Shown one piece after another: positions 20,910-29,432 of a stretch of DNA of 64,000 nt. Below the pieces are notes generated by a model, which saw only the letters and a program-made list of their open reading frames with translations, ran no database searches and had not been told where the DNA came from. Both the position numbers and the translations under genes were made by a program. This stretch comes from Cyanophora paradoxa (taxonomy: Eukaryota; Glaucocystophyceae; Cyanophorales; Cyanophoraceae), in NCBI GenBank assembly GCA_004431415.1, contig QPMI01000258.1, forward strand, positions 1 through 64,000. The letters run 5' to 3'. Within the stretch, counting starts at the first letter, position 1. Each line of letters begins with the position of its first letter.

Positions 20910-21455
20910 GCGCGGCGAGCGGGTCGGCCCCGCGCCTCCCGCGTGCCCCCCGCCGGCGTCCCAAGCGAGCGCCCCCATCCCATCCCGGCGCTCAACGGGG
21001 GATGCGCCCGGCGGAGGCACCGGAGGCGGCAACAACCGTGCGCGTGGACGCGCGGGGCCGTGGGTCTGCAGCTGGGCCGCCAGTGGCTCAATTTCCCAAT
21101 CCTACCCGGCCCGAGCTTGCAGCCCCTTCCGTCGTTTTCATCATCAGCAGCCGCCTCGCAGCACCATCATCCCCCCGGCAGCGTGAGCCGTCGGCTCAGG
21201 CGATCGTTGTCGCATAGTATAGCATCCTCGTCTGCCCCGTGCCGCCCCTCTCCGAGACCTTGCCAGCTCGGGAGCAACACCCATCTTTCCGCAGACAGAG
21301 TTCACCGGCAGAGCCAACCCCTACAGCTGCCCGTGCTTCACCATCGTATCTCTCTCGCAGCAATCGCTTGGTCCGGCGTTGTCACACCAATTTCAAGGAG
21401 ACCTTGCGATCACCCTCGAGTACGCCCGCGGGATTGTGCGTGCAGCCGGTTGTGC
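20910..21455. other. Spacer downstream of DDX6
   Basis: 546 bp from the DDX6 stop to the duplicated cassette. It has mixed, moderately lower GC and must include the DDX6 3' UTR. Open frames through it have no protein-like content. Nothing else recognised. Confidence 0.5.
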
Positions 21456-21976
21456 ACGACTACGAGCACGCTCCCCCTAGGCCTGCCGCGCAAAAGCACG
21501 CAGCGTCGAGCGCTAGCGCCGGTCGCTCCGGGATCCTCCGGAAGAGCCTGGCGGCGGCGGAGAAAAAGATTCCCTCGCCGGGACTTGAACCCGGGTCTAC
21601 GCGGTGAGAGCGCGTTATCCTAACCAGCTAGACTACGAGGGATGAGAACATCGTGATCCACTGAGCAATCGCATGCGGACCGCCTCCTCAGCGGATCGGA
21701 GCTCGACACCCGCGGCCGCGCGCTGGAGCCTGGGGCGGCGCGCTTGCGTCGGTGCGCACGCGATATCGAGGTTCCGCCAAAGCGGCCGAATACATCCCTT
21801 CCGCGTACACCGGCGCTCAAGCGCGCTGACGCCAGCGTACCCGGCAGGCGATCCGCTTGAGAAGACAGAACAGCGGCTTCGTGGTTTGGCAAGAGATAAG
21901 CTTAAGCACGCTGCGGCAGTCTTCTAGTCGCCCGCGATGGAGCGCGTCGCAAAGGGCAACCGGGTGCCTCTGCTCC
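21456..21976. repeat. Duplicated tRNA/promoter cassette, copy 2
   Basis: Second copy of 15805-16250. Besides the 6-nt AGGCCT it carries an extra segment of about 73 bp (roughly 21854-21926) just before ATGGAGCGCGTCGCAAAGG. The right end overlaps the probable first exon of the RagA gene. Confidence 0.9.
21571..21642 (-). tRNA. tRNA-Glu (anticodon CTC), copy 2
   Basis: Sequence identical over all 72 nt to the copy at 15914-15985, with the same cloverleaf, anticodon CTC, A box and B box. The flanks are also duplicated, so this is a segmental duplication rather than retroposition. Confidence 0.96.
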
Positions 21977-23606
21977 TTTCTCAACGCAGGCCCGATCTGA
22001 CGGGTTCCGCGCAGTCGCAAAGGCCGGAGGGACTTAGCAAGAAGGCGCGTCGCGAGCGCGTGCGCCTCTCCGCTTCTCGCCGCTAGCTAAAGCCGCGCTC
22101 GCCGCAGGTCCTGCTGATGGGCAAGAGCTACTCGGGAAAGACATCCATGCGTTCCATCATCTTCGCAAACTACATACGTGCGTGCCGTCCCGGCGTCGGT
22201 GTCTTCCTGCGTCGCAGACGCTTGCCCGGATTGCAGCGCGCGACACGATGCGGCTCGGCGTGACAAGTGCGTGCATTCACAGCCACCTGCGCGCCACGCG
22301 CCGCGTGCGCGCCGCCAGCCGCGACCCTCCGCTTGACCCGCCGCCCGCAGTCGAGGTGGAGCACTCGCACGTCCGCTTCCTCGGAAACTTGGTGCTCAAC
22401 CTTTGGGACTGCGGAGGGTGCGATGCTGCGGCGCGCGAGGGCTCCTCGTGGGGCGGGCGGGGAGCGCGGGGGGGCGGCGCAGGCAGAAGACGTTCATGGA
22501 GAACTACTTCGAGTCGCAGCGGGACCACATCTTCCGCAACGTGGAGGTCCTCATCTACGTCTTCGACATCCAGAGCCTCACGAGCGCCGACAACCAGGCC
22601 CGCCGCCCCGTCCCCGGCCCCGCCCCGGGCGGCCCGCGCGGGGGCTCACGGCGGGCGCGCAGGCGGACCTGAACTACTTCAAGAGCTGCCTGGACGCCAT
22701 CCTGCAGCACTCGAAGCACGCGAAGATCTTCGTCCTCATCCACAAGATGGACCTCGTCGACGCCGCCCAGCGCGACGCCGTCCGCCCCGCCCCGCCCCGC
22801 CCCGCCCCGCGCCGGGGCGAGCGAGGGCGGGGCGGCAGGTGTTCCGGGCGAAGGAGCGGCTGCTGCTGGAGATGTCGCACCCGCTGGACACGCAGTGCTA
22901 CGCCACCTCCATATGGGACGAGACCCTCTACAAGGCCCGCCTGCCCCCCCGCCCCCGGCCGCCCCGCTCACCCGCCGCGTCCCGCAGGCGTGGAGCTCGA
23001 TCACGTACAGCCTGATCCCGAACGTGAAGACCCTCGAGGCGCACCTGAACAACTTCTGCCGCATCTGCGAGGCCGACGAGGCGCGCGCCGCCCAGCCCCG
23101 GCCCCGCCCCGCCCCCGGGCCTGCGAGCGCGCCGGCGAGCGGGCGGGGGCAGGTCGTGCTGTTCGAGCGGGCGACGTTCCTGGTGATCAGCAACGCGACG
23201 CACCGCCCGCACCGCGACGTCCACCGCTTCGAGAAGGCCCGCCCCGCCCCCGCCCGCCGCGCCTCCCTGCCCTCGCCCCGCCCGGTCCGAGGCGGTGCGG
23301 CGGGGCGCAGATCTCGAACATCATCAAGCAGTTCAAGCTCTCGTGCAGCAAGTCGCAGGCGAGCTTCAGCGGGATGGAGGTGCGGAACGAGAACTTCGTG
23401 GCCTTCATCGAGCTCTTCACCTCCAACACCTACCTCATGCTCGTCTCCTCCGACCCCGCCACCCGTCCGCCCCGCCCCGCCCCGCCCCGCCCCGGCGCGG
23501 CCCGGCGCGGGCTCACGTGGCGGCAGCCTCGGCGACGATCATGCTGAACATCGAGATGGCCAAGCCACACTTCGAGACCCTCATCTCCTCCAAGCTCACC
23601 TTCTGA
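21937..23606 (+). CDS. GTR1: RagA/Gtr1-type small GTPase
   Basis: Rag GTPase of the lysosome/vacuole that relays amino-acid status to TORC1. P-loop [52 protein letters not shown] (switch II, as in RagA), [39 protein letters not shown] (NKxD-type base motif), [69 protein letters not shown] and the end [12 protein letters not shown] give a full RagA/B protein including the C-terminal roadblock domain. The start at 21937 ([13 protein letters not shown]) reaches the P-loop through SKK and a GC-AG intron and lies in the duplicated cassette, so it is inferred. GC donors are frequent here (22598-22662, 22935-22987, 23237-23310). Confidence 0.95.
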
Positions 23607-24541
23607 GGCCCCGCACCCACCCTCCACCCCACCAGCCCCACCCTCCTTCACCTCCCTGCCCCCGGCCCCCCTGCCCCCCTCCACTCGCCCTCGCTCTCGC
23701 GCTGGCGCTAAGTACGGTAGCCCAGAGCCTCTGAGGGTCATGCCATAATGCAGATCATCGGATCCGATTATTGTCACAGCTGCAGTCACTGAGTGGTGCC
23801 TTGCCATGATGATCAGCCCGGCGTGCCATGCCTGCAGCTGGCGTCGGCTGCACTGCACTGCAGCCAGGAAGCCCCGATCATGAGCCTGCAGCTGGCACCC
23901 TGCTTACCTTGGCAGCCTGGCAGGCAGCGCGGCCGCTGATCATGAGCTCTGGCCCGGTGGCAGGCTGACAACGCCGTGACGGATTGTCATGATCAAGGCA
24001 TGCCCCCCTGCTCGGCTGATCGCGATGATCAAGGCATGCACCCCTAGGCCTGATCCTCGCGATCGGCTGATCCCCTGACTATCTTGACCATGACGGACTT
24101 CCTCGGCTGATCATCGGATCACGATGATCATCGGATGATGATGATGATCATGATCCGATGATCATCGGATCAGTGAATTGCATAGCCTAGCTATAGCTAT
24201 AGGCCTAGGCCTTGTCCAAGTTGAAGTTGCCAATTGCAAATTGAGCGCTGCGATCCTGCTTCAAGCTTTGCATCCGATGATCCACCGGCGGAAGTACGGC
24301 AGCGGCAGCAGCTCCGGATCTGAGGCTCAGCGGCTGCAGCTAGCATCTTTCCATTAATGGGATTATGCGGGCCCGGGGTCGACATTCAACGGCTCAGCGG
24401 TTGAAGCTTCATGTTTCATGGTTTCTTTTCTGAATGAAAAACTGCGGGGAGAAGAAAGGGGATGGAGGAATTCGAAGGAGTCGGGGTGGCGGGGCGGGGG
24501 GCCGCGGCCGGCGCCGCAGCGGGGGCCTGGGCCTCGCTGAG
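23607..24541. other. Low-GC, GATC/ATGATC-rich convergent intergenic island
   Basis: 935 bp between the convergent stops of RagA and the MOCOS-like gene. From about 23740 the base composition changes sharply: about 20 GATC sites in roughly 570 bp, with many TGATCA, ATGATCAT, CTGCAG, GCATGC and TAGGCCTA palindromes. A dense inverted-repeat cluster sits at 24110-24176. No exon, tRNA or transposon gene is visible. It may act in 3' end formation or chromatin organisation, but this is not shown. Confidence 0.7.
24110..24176. repeat. Clustered ATGATCATCGGAT inverted repeats
   Basis: Nested copies of TGATCATCGGAT and its complement ATCCGATGATCA flank a (GAT)n core. The stretch can fold into a long hairpin or cruciform, and its composition is unlike the surrounding genes. 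Confidence 0.8.
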
Positions 24542-27180
24542 TCAGTCGCGGTCGAGAAAGCGGCGGGTGAGGAAGTCGAGGAGCGCCTGCGCGTCCTCCA
24601 CGCTGTTCATGTACCCGAAGGAGACGCGCACGGCCCCCGTCGGGCGCTCCACCGCCGGCGCCTTCTCCGTGCTGCACGTCTCCCCCTGCCGCGCCCGCTC
24701 CTTCACCTCCTCGCTGCTCACGTTCACCAGCCGCTTGCTGCCCGCCCCCGCGCGGTTGACGTTGCGCGCCCGCGTCAGGCCGCGACGAGGGTGGAGGCGG
24801 CGCCCTGCGGAGGCGGCTGCGCGCACCAGGCCCCGGGGTTGCAGAAGCAGCCGGACTGCGGTGGGCGAGTGGGTCGGGAGGGGGCGCGCGGGGGCGGCTC
24901 GGGCGGGGCGGGGGCGGGGGCGGACGCGGAGGGAGATGTTGGCGTCGCGCGCCGCCGCCTCGACGGTCGCGTGCCCCACGAAGCGCCCGTCCCGCCGCAG
25001 CACGTTGAAGGTCACCACCGGGCCCTGGGCCCCCGTGAGACGCGCGGCCGGCTGCCGGGGCGGGCGGGCGGGGCGGGGCGGGGGCACGTGGAGGGCGACG
25101 AAATCGGGGAGGTGGCGGGCGGCGAACGGGTCCCCGCCCTGCCCCGCCGCGTGCCCCGCGGGCGGCCAGTCGGTGTAGAGCCGCGCAAAGGGCGCCCCGT
25201 TCGAGTGCCGCAGGGCGCTCAGGCGGCCCATCGTCCACAGCGCCAGGGCCCCCGTGTGCCTGCGCCGGCGCCGCGCCGCTCGCCACCGGCGGCGAGCGGG
25301 GCGGCATGGGGCGGGGCGGGGCGGGCGGGGGCACCGCTGGATGGCGGGCATGCCGAGGGCGCGCATGCGGGCGAAGCCGAAGCGGGAGGCGGCGACGCCG
25401 AGGAAGTTCGTCGTCCCTGCCCGCCCCGCGCCCCCGTGAGCGTCAGGGCCCGGCGGGGTCGGGGGTCGGGGGGCGGACCGTCCTCGAAGCGGGCGGCGGT
25501 GCCCTCGCGGAGGACGTGGAAGCGCTCCTCCGCCAGGCTACCCGCCACCGTGCCCCTGCCCGCCCCGCCTCGCCCCCCGCACGCCGCAAGGCCGAGCCGT
25601 CCGGGGCCGCGCACCCGCCGAAGTAGGTCCGGCGCAGGAGCGGCGCCGCGTTGTACCGCACGAGGAGCGCGCCCACGCCCGTGGGGTACCTGCTCTGACC
25701 GTGAGGGGGGGGGGGGGGGGGGGGGAGGGGCGCGGGGGCACCCGAAGAGCTTGTAGAAGGAGAGGGCGACGAAGTCGGCGGGGTACCGCGTCAGGTCCAG
25801 CGGCCCGCTCGCCGCCGCCTGCCCCGCGCCCCCTCAGCGCCCCCCGCAGCGGGGCTCGCGGGCAGGAGCGCGCCTTTGCGGCGTCGAGCAGGACGAGCCA
25901 GCGGCTGCCGCGCGCGGGCGGGCGTGAGGCGGGGGGGCGGAGGAGGGGGAGGAGGGGGGCGGGGGGCACCCCTTGGCGCGGTGGGCGAGGCGGCCGGCGC
26001 GGGCGCGGCGGATGATGCGGAGGTCGAACTTGGAGCCGCTGAGGTTGCACTCGGCGGGGAGGGCGAGGAGGTGGAAGGGGCCCTCCTCCTCGGCCCCCGC
26101 CCCCGCCGCCCTCGCCGCCCCCGCGGGGGCCCCCTCCTCGTCGGCCCCGGCGCCCGGCCCGCCGAGGCCGAGCTCCTCGAGGAGCTCGCGGTAGGGGACC
26201 GCCTCGAAGCTCGCCCCGCGCTCCGCCGCCACCTCCCGCACCCCTGCCGCCCCGTGAGAAGAAGGCGGGGCGGCCCGGGCGGGGGCCCCGCACCGACGAC
26301 CGAGTTGTGGTTCTCGAGGGTGTAGATGAACTTCGAGCCCGGGCCCCAGGGGAACGACTCGGCGACCGCTTTTATCGCCCCCGTCGCCCCGCTCGTGAAG
26401 ACCGGCGTGTAGTCCCGCAGGCTGCGCCGCGCGCGAGCGGCTCGGGTGGGCGGTCCTGCGCCCCACGCGGGGCGCACGGGGAGGCGGCGGCACCTCGTGT
26501 GGAAGAACTCGGTCGTCGCGATGCGCACTGCCGGCGCGTCAATCCGGGGGCGCGCGGCGACGCAGTCGCGGGGCCCGCAGCGCACTCTCCTCGAGCCGAT
26601 CCTCGCTGCATACGCCGCTAGCCGACTGCGAGTGCGGGTTCCTGCGCGTCGCCCGCCGTCAGCACGCTCGGCACGCCGCGCTCGCACGAAGTCACCCGTA
26701 GACGTGCGTGGCGAGGTCATCGGCCGCCGCGCGCACGTCGGATTCCGCGTACAGTCCCGCCCCGGCGTAGTCCAGGTAGCTGCGCGCGCGACGTTGGCGG
26801 CTCGGCCCCGGGCGCGCGTGCTCGCGCTGCGAAGGCTCTGGACGTCAAACTCGAAAATGCATGATCACTTACACGGAGCCCGTCTTGGCGAGCCTGGAAA
26901 ACTCTTTCTCGCGTAACGAGTCAATGTGACCTATGTACGCCCCGCCGAAGTCTTGCAGAAAGCGCTGCCTCTCGCCGCTGTGGCTGTACGCACGGACGCC
27001 CAAGAACAGGGCGACGGCCGCGAGTGCGAGCAAGAGCGCGAGTGGCTTGCTGAAAATCCGCAACCTTGCCAGCATACTGCTTCTACGGCGCAGCCGCGCC
27101 GGCCGTAGCGCCTCGCGGCTCCACGCCAGAGCGTGCAGCGCCGTCTCTGCAATTATGAGTGATCTGCGCGGTTCTCCCAA
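24542..27180 (-). CDS. Molybdenum-cofactor-sulfurase-like PLP enzyme (aminotransferase class V domain only)
   Basis: Resembles the N-terminal cysteine-desulfurase domain of MOCOS/ABA3, which sulfurates Moco of xanthine dehydrogenase and aldehyde oxidase. Exons: an N-terminal hydrophobic segment (RIFSKPLALLLALAAVALF), FLQDFGGAYIGHIDSLREK, VYLDYAGAGLYAESDVR, NPHSQSAS, VRIATTEFFHTR, PVFTSGATGAIKAVAESFPW, FIYTLENHNSVVG, LLALPAECNLSGSKFDLR, WLVLLDAAKAR, DFVALSFYKLFGYPTGVGAL (PLP lysine in SFYK), YFGGGTVAGSLAEERFHV, SGCFCNPGAW (catalytic Cys) and TGAVRVSFGYMNSVEDAQ. The chain stops after LDFLTRRFLDRD, so the MOSC domain of full MOCOS is absent. The N-terminal membrane anchor is also atypical. Start 27180 or 27075. 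Its first exons and promoter form the left unit of a triple tandem repeat. Confidence 0.9.
25705..25725 (+). repeat. 21-nt poly-G run (poly-C on the sense strand of an intron)
   Basis: An uninterrupted G run on the plus strand lies in an intron of the minus-strand MOCOS-like gene, so the sense strand is poly-C, as in the PIPK intron at 1005-1027. Its length may be inaccurate. Confidence 0.85.
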
Positions 27181-27382
27181 ACCTTCCTCCAGAGCGCCCT
27201 CGGGTCGTCGCTAGGGCTTTCGTAGCACCCCCCCTGCGTTCGTAGCAACAGTCACGACAAACGTGCACGTCCGCCGCCTCCAGAACCGCGTCTTTAGCTT
27301 CCCGAGTATTTGTCGGCGGCCTGTCGGGCCGCGAGCGAGCCAGGCGTCTTGACTGTTTGCCATCCACGTGCTGCGAACGAAG
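26506..27382 (-). repeat. 877-bp tandem repeat, unit 1 (functional 5' end of the MOCOS-like gene)
   Basis: First of three head-to-tail units with identical sequence and a period of 877 bp (ACTCGGTCGTCG at 26507, 27384 and 28261). Read on the minus strand, a unit holds about 200-300 bp upstream DNA, the anchor exon, the VYLDYAGAG exon, the NPHSQSAS exon and the first codons of the next exon (VRIATTE). Only this unit is joined to the rest of the gene. Confidence 0.95.
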
Positions 27383-28057
27383 TACTCGGTCGTCGCGATG
27401 CGCACTGCCGGCGCGTCAATCCGGGGGCGCGCGGCGACGCAGTCGCGGGGCCCGCAGCGCACTCTCCTCGAGCCGATCCTCGCTGCATACGCCGCTAGCC
27501 GACTGCGAGTGCGGGTTCCTGCGCGTCGCCCGCCGTCAGCACGCTCGGCACGCCGCGCTCGCACGAAGTCACCCGTAGACGTGCGTGGCGAGGTCATCGG
27601 CCGCCGCGCGCACGTCGGATTCCGCGTACAGTCCCGCCCCGGCGTAGTCCAGGTAGCTGCGCGCGCGACGTTGGCGGCTCGGCCCCGGGCGCGCGTGCTC
27701 GCGCTGCGAAGGCTCTGGACGTCAAACTCGAAAATGCATGATCACTTACACGGAGCCCGTCTTGGCGAGCCTGGAAAACTCTTTCTCGCGTAACGAGTCA
27801 ATGTGACCTATGTACGCCCCGCCGAAGTCTTGCAGAAAGCGCTGCCTCTCGCCGCTGTGGCTGTACGCACGGACGCCCAAGAACAGGGCGACGGCCGCGA
27901 GTGCGAGCAAGAGCGCGAGTGGCTTGCTGAAAATCCGCAACCTTGCCAGCATACTGCTTCTACGGCGCAGCCGCGCCGGCCGTAGCGCCTCGCGGCTCCA
28001 CGCCAGAGCGTGCAGCGCCGTCTCTGCAATTATGAGTGATCTGCGCGGTTCTCCCAA
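27211..28057 (-). pseudogene. Truncated second copy of MOCOS-like exons 1-4
   Basis: Carries the same start codons, membrane anchor, VYLDYAGAG and NPHSQSAS exons as the working gene. After VRIATTE the frame runs into the next repeat unit (YFVRSTWMANSQ...) and stops at about 27211, so it lacks the PLP lysine and catalytic cysteine. It could still serve as an alternative promoter and first exons if transcripts splice on into unit 1. Confidence 0.75.
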
Positions 28058-28259
28058 ACCTTCCTCCAGAGCGCCCTCGGGTCGTCGCTAGGGCTTTCGT
28101 AGCACCCCCCCTGCGTTCGTAGCAACAGTCACGACAAACGTGCACGTCCGCCGCCTCCAGAACCGCGTCTTTAGCTTCCCGAGTATTTGTCGGCGGCCTG
28201 TCGGGCCGCGAGCGAGCCAGGCGTCTTGACTGTTTGCCATCCACGTGCTGCGAACGAAG
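27383..28259 (-). repeat. 877-bp tandem repeat, unit 2
   Basis: Same sequence as the neighbouring units as far as reading by eye and the identical translations show. The junction with unit 1 lies inside the exon coding VRIATTE, directly followed by the upstream end of the next unit. Confidence 0.95.
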
Positions 28260-28934
28260 TACTCGGTCGTCGCGATGCGCACTGCCGGCGCGTCAATCCG
28301 GGGGCGCGCGGCGACGCAGTCGCGGGGCCCGCAGCGCACTCTCCTCGAGCCGATCCTCGCTGCATACGCCGCTAGCCGACTGCGAGTGCGGGTTCCTGCG
28401 CGTCGCCCGCCGTCAGCACGCTCGGCACGCCGCGCTCGCACGAAGTCACCCGTAGACGTGCGTGGCGAGGTCATCGGCCGCCGCGCGCACGTCGGATTCC
28501 GCGTACAGTCCCGCCCCGGCGTAGTCCAGGTAGCTGCGCGCGCGACGTTGGCGGCTCGGCCCCGGGCGCGCGTGCTCGCGCTGCGAAGGCTCTGGACGTC
28601 AAACTCGAAAATGCATGATCACTTACACGGAGCCCGTCTTGGCGAGCCTGGAAAACTCTTTCTCGCGTAACGAGTCAATGTGACCTATGTACGCCCCGCC
28701 GAAGTCTTGCAGAAAGCGCTGCCTCTCGCCGCTGTGGCTGTACGCACGGACGCCCAAGAACAGGGCGACGGCCGCGAGTGCGAGCAAGAGCGCGAGTGGC
28801 TTGCTGAAAATCCGCAACCTTGCCAGCATACTGCTTCTACGGCGCAGCCGCGCCGGCCGTAGCGCCTCGCGGCTCCACGCCAGAGCGTGCAGCGCCGTCT
28901 CTGCAATTATGAGTGATCTGCGCGGTTCTCCCAA
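28088..28934 (-). pseudogene. Truncated third copy of MOCOS-like exons 1-4
   Basis: Identical to the second copy, with the same read-through stop one period away at about 28088. Lack of any difference between copies implies a very recent duplication, gene conversion or an assembly artefact. Confidence 0.75.
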
Positions 28935-29136
28935 ACCTTCCTCCAGAGCGCCCTCGGGTCGTCGCTAGGGCTTTCGTAGCACCCCCCCTGCGTTCGTAGC
29001 AACAGTCACGACAAACGTGCACGTCCGCCGCCTCCAGAACCGCGTCTTTAGCTTCCCGAGTATTTGTCGGCGGCCTGTCGGGCCGCGAGCGAGCCAGGCG
29101 TCTTGACTGTTTGCCATCCACGTGCTGCGAACGAAG
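28260..29136 (-). repeat. 877-bp tandem repeat, unit 3
   Basis: Right-most unit. Homology ends at ACGAAGT (29131-29137), after which unique DNA begins. The left array edge has the similar GAAG(A)ACTC, so a few bases of microhomology border the array. Confidence 0.95.
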
Positions 29137-29137
29137 T

Positions 29138-29432
29138 TCTGGCTCCTCGTGCAAGTAGTGCCAAGTACCGTGCAACAGGTTGCATCTTCCGGCCGCAAGC
29201 TGTGTTTCATCGCAATACTGGTTACGCAGCCGTCACGCGAAAGCGGGGACCAGCCAGCCCGTGCACGGCCTGGTTCGACGGTTGCGCTGGGGGATCAGGG
29301 GAATTCCTAGCAGCAGCTGGAAGGAGTATAGCAACTCTTCGTTCGTACCAATGAAGGGCCTATGACCTACTGAGCGGCCTCGGAGGCTTCGACGGTGCAA
29401 GGACGGGGAGCGTGTTCCCGACGGCCGGCAGC
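29138..29432. promoter_or_regulatory. Spacer between the repeat array and the histidine kinase
   Basis: 295 bp of unique, lower-GC DNA between divergent transcription units. Probable promoter of the kinase gene; no element named. Confidence 0.4.

Noticed and set aside
23740..24360. Transposable element or virus remnant
   Set aside because: No coding frame with transposase, polymerase or capsid features and no clear terminal repeats.
26502..29137. CRISPR-like or satellite array
   Set aside because: Units are 877 bp, directly adjacent and contain gene exons; no short repeat/spacer pattern.
27211..29210. Second and third copies of the small membrane-anchor ORF as independent genes
   Set aside because: They are 5' exons of the MOCOS-like gene repeated in tandem and end in read-through stops.
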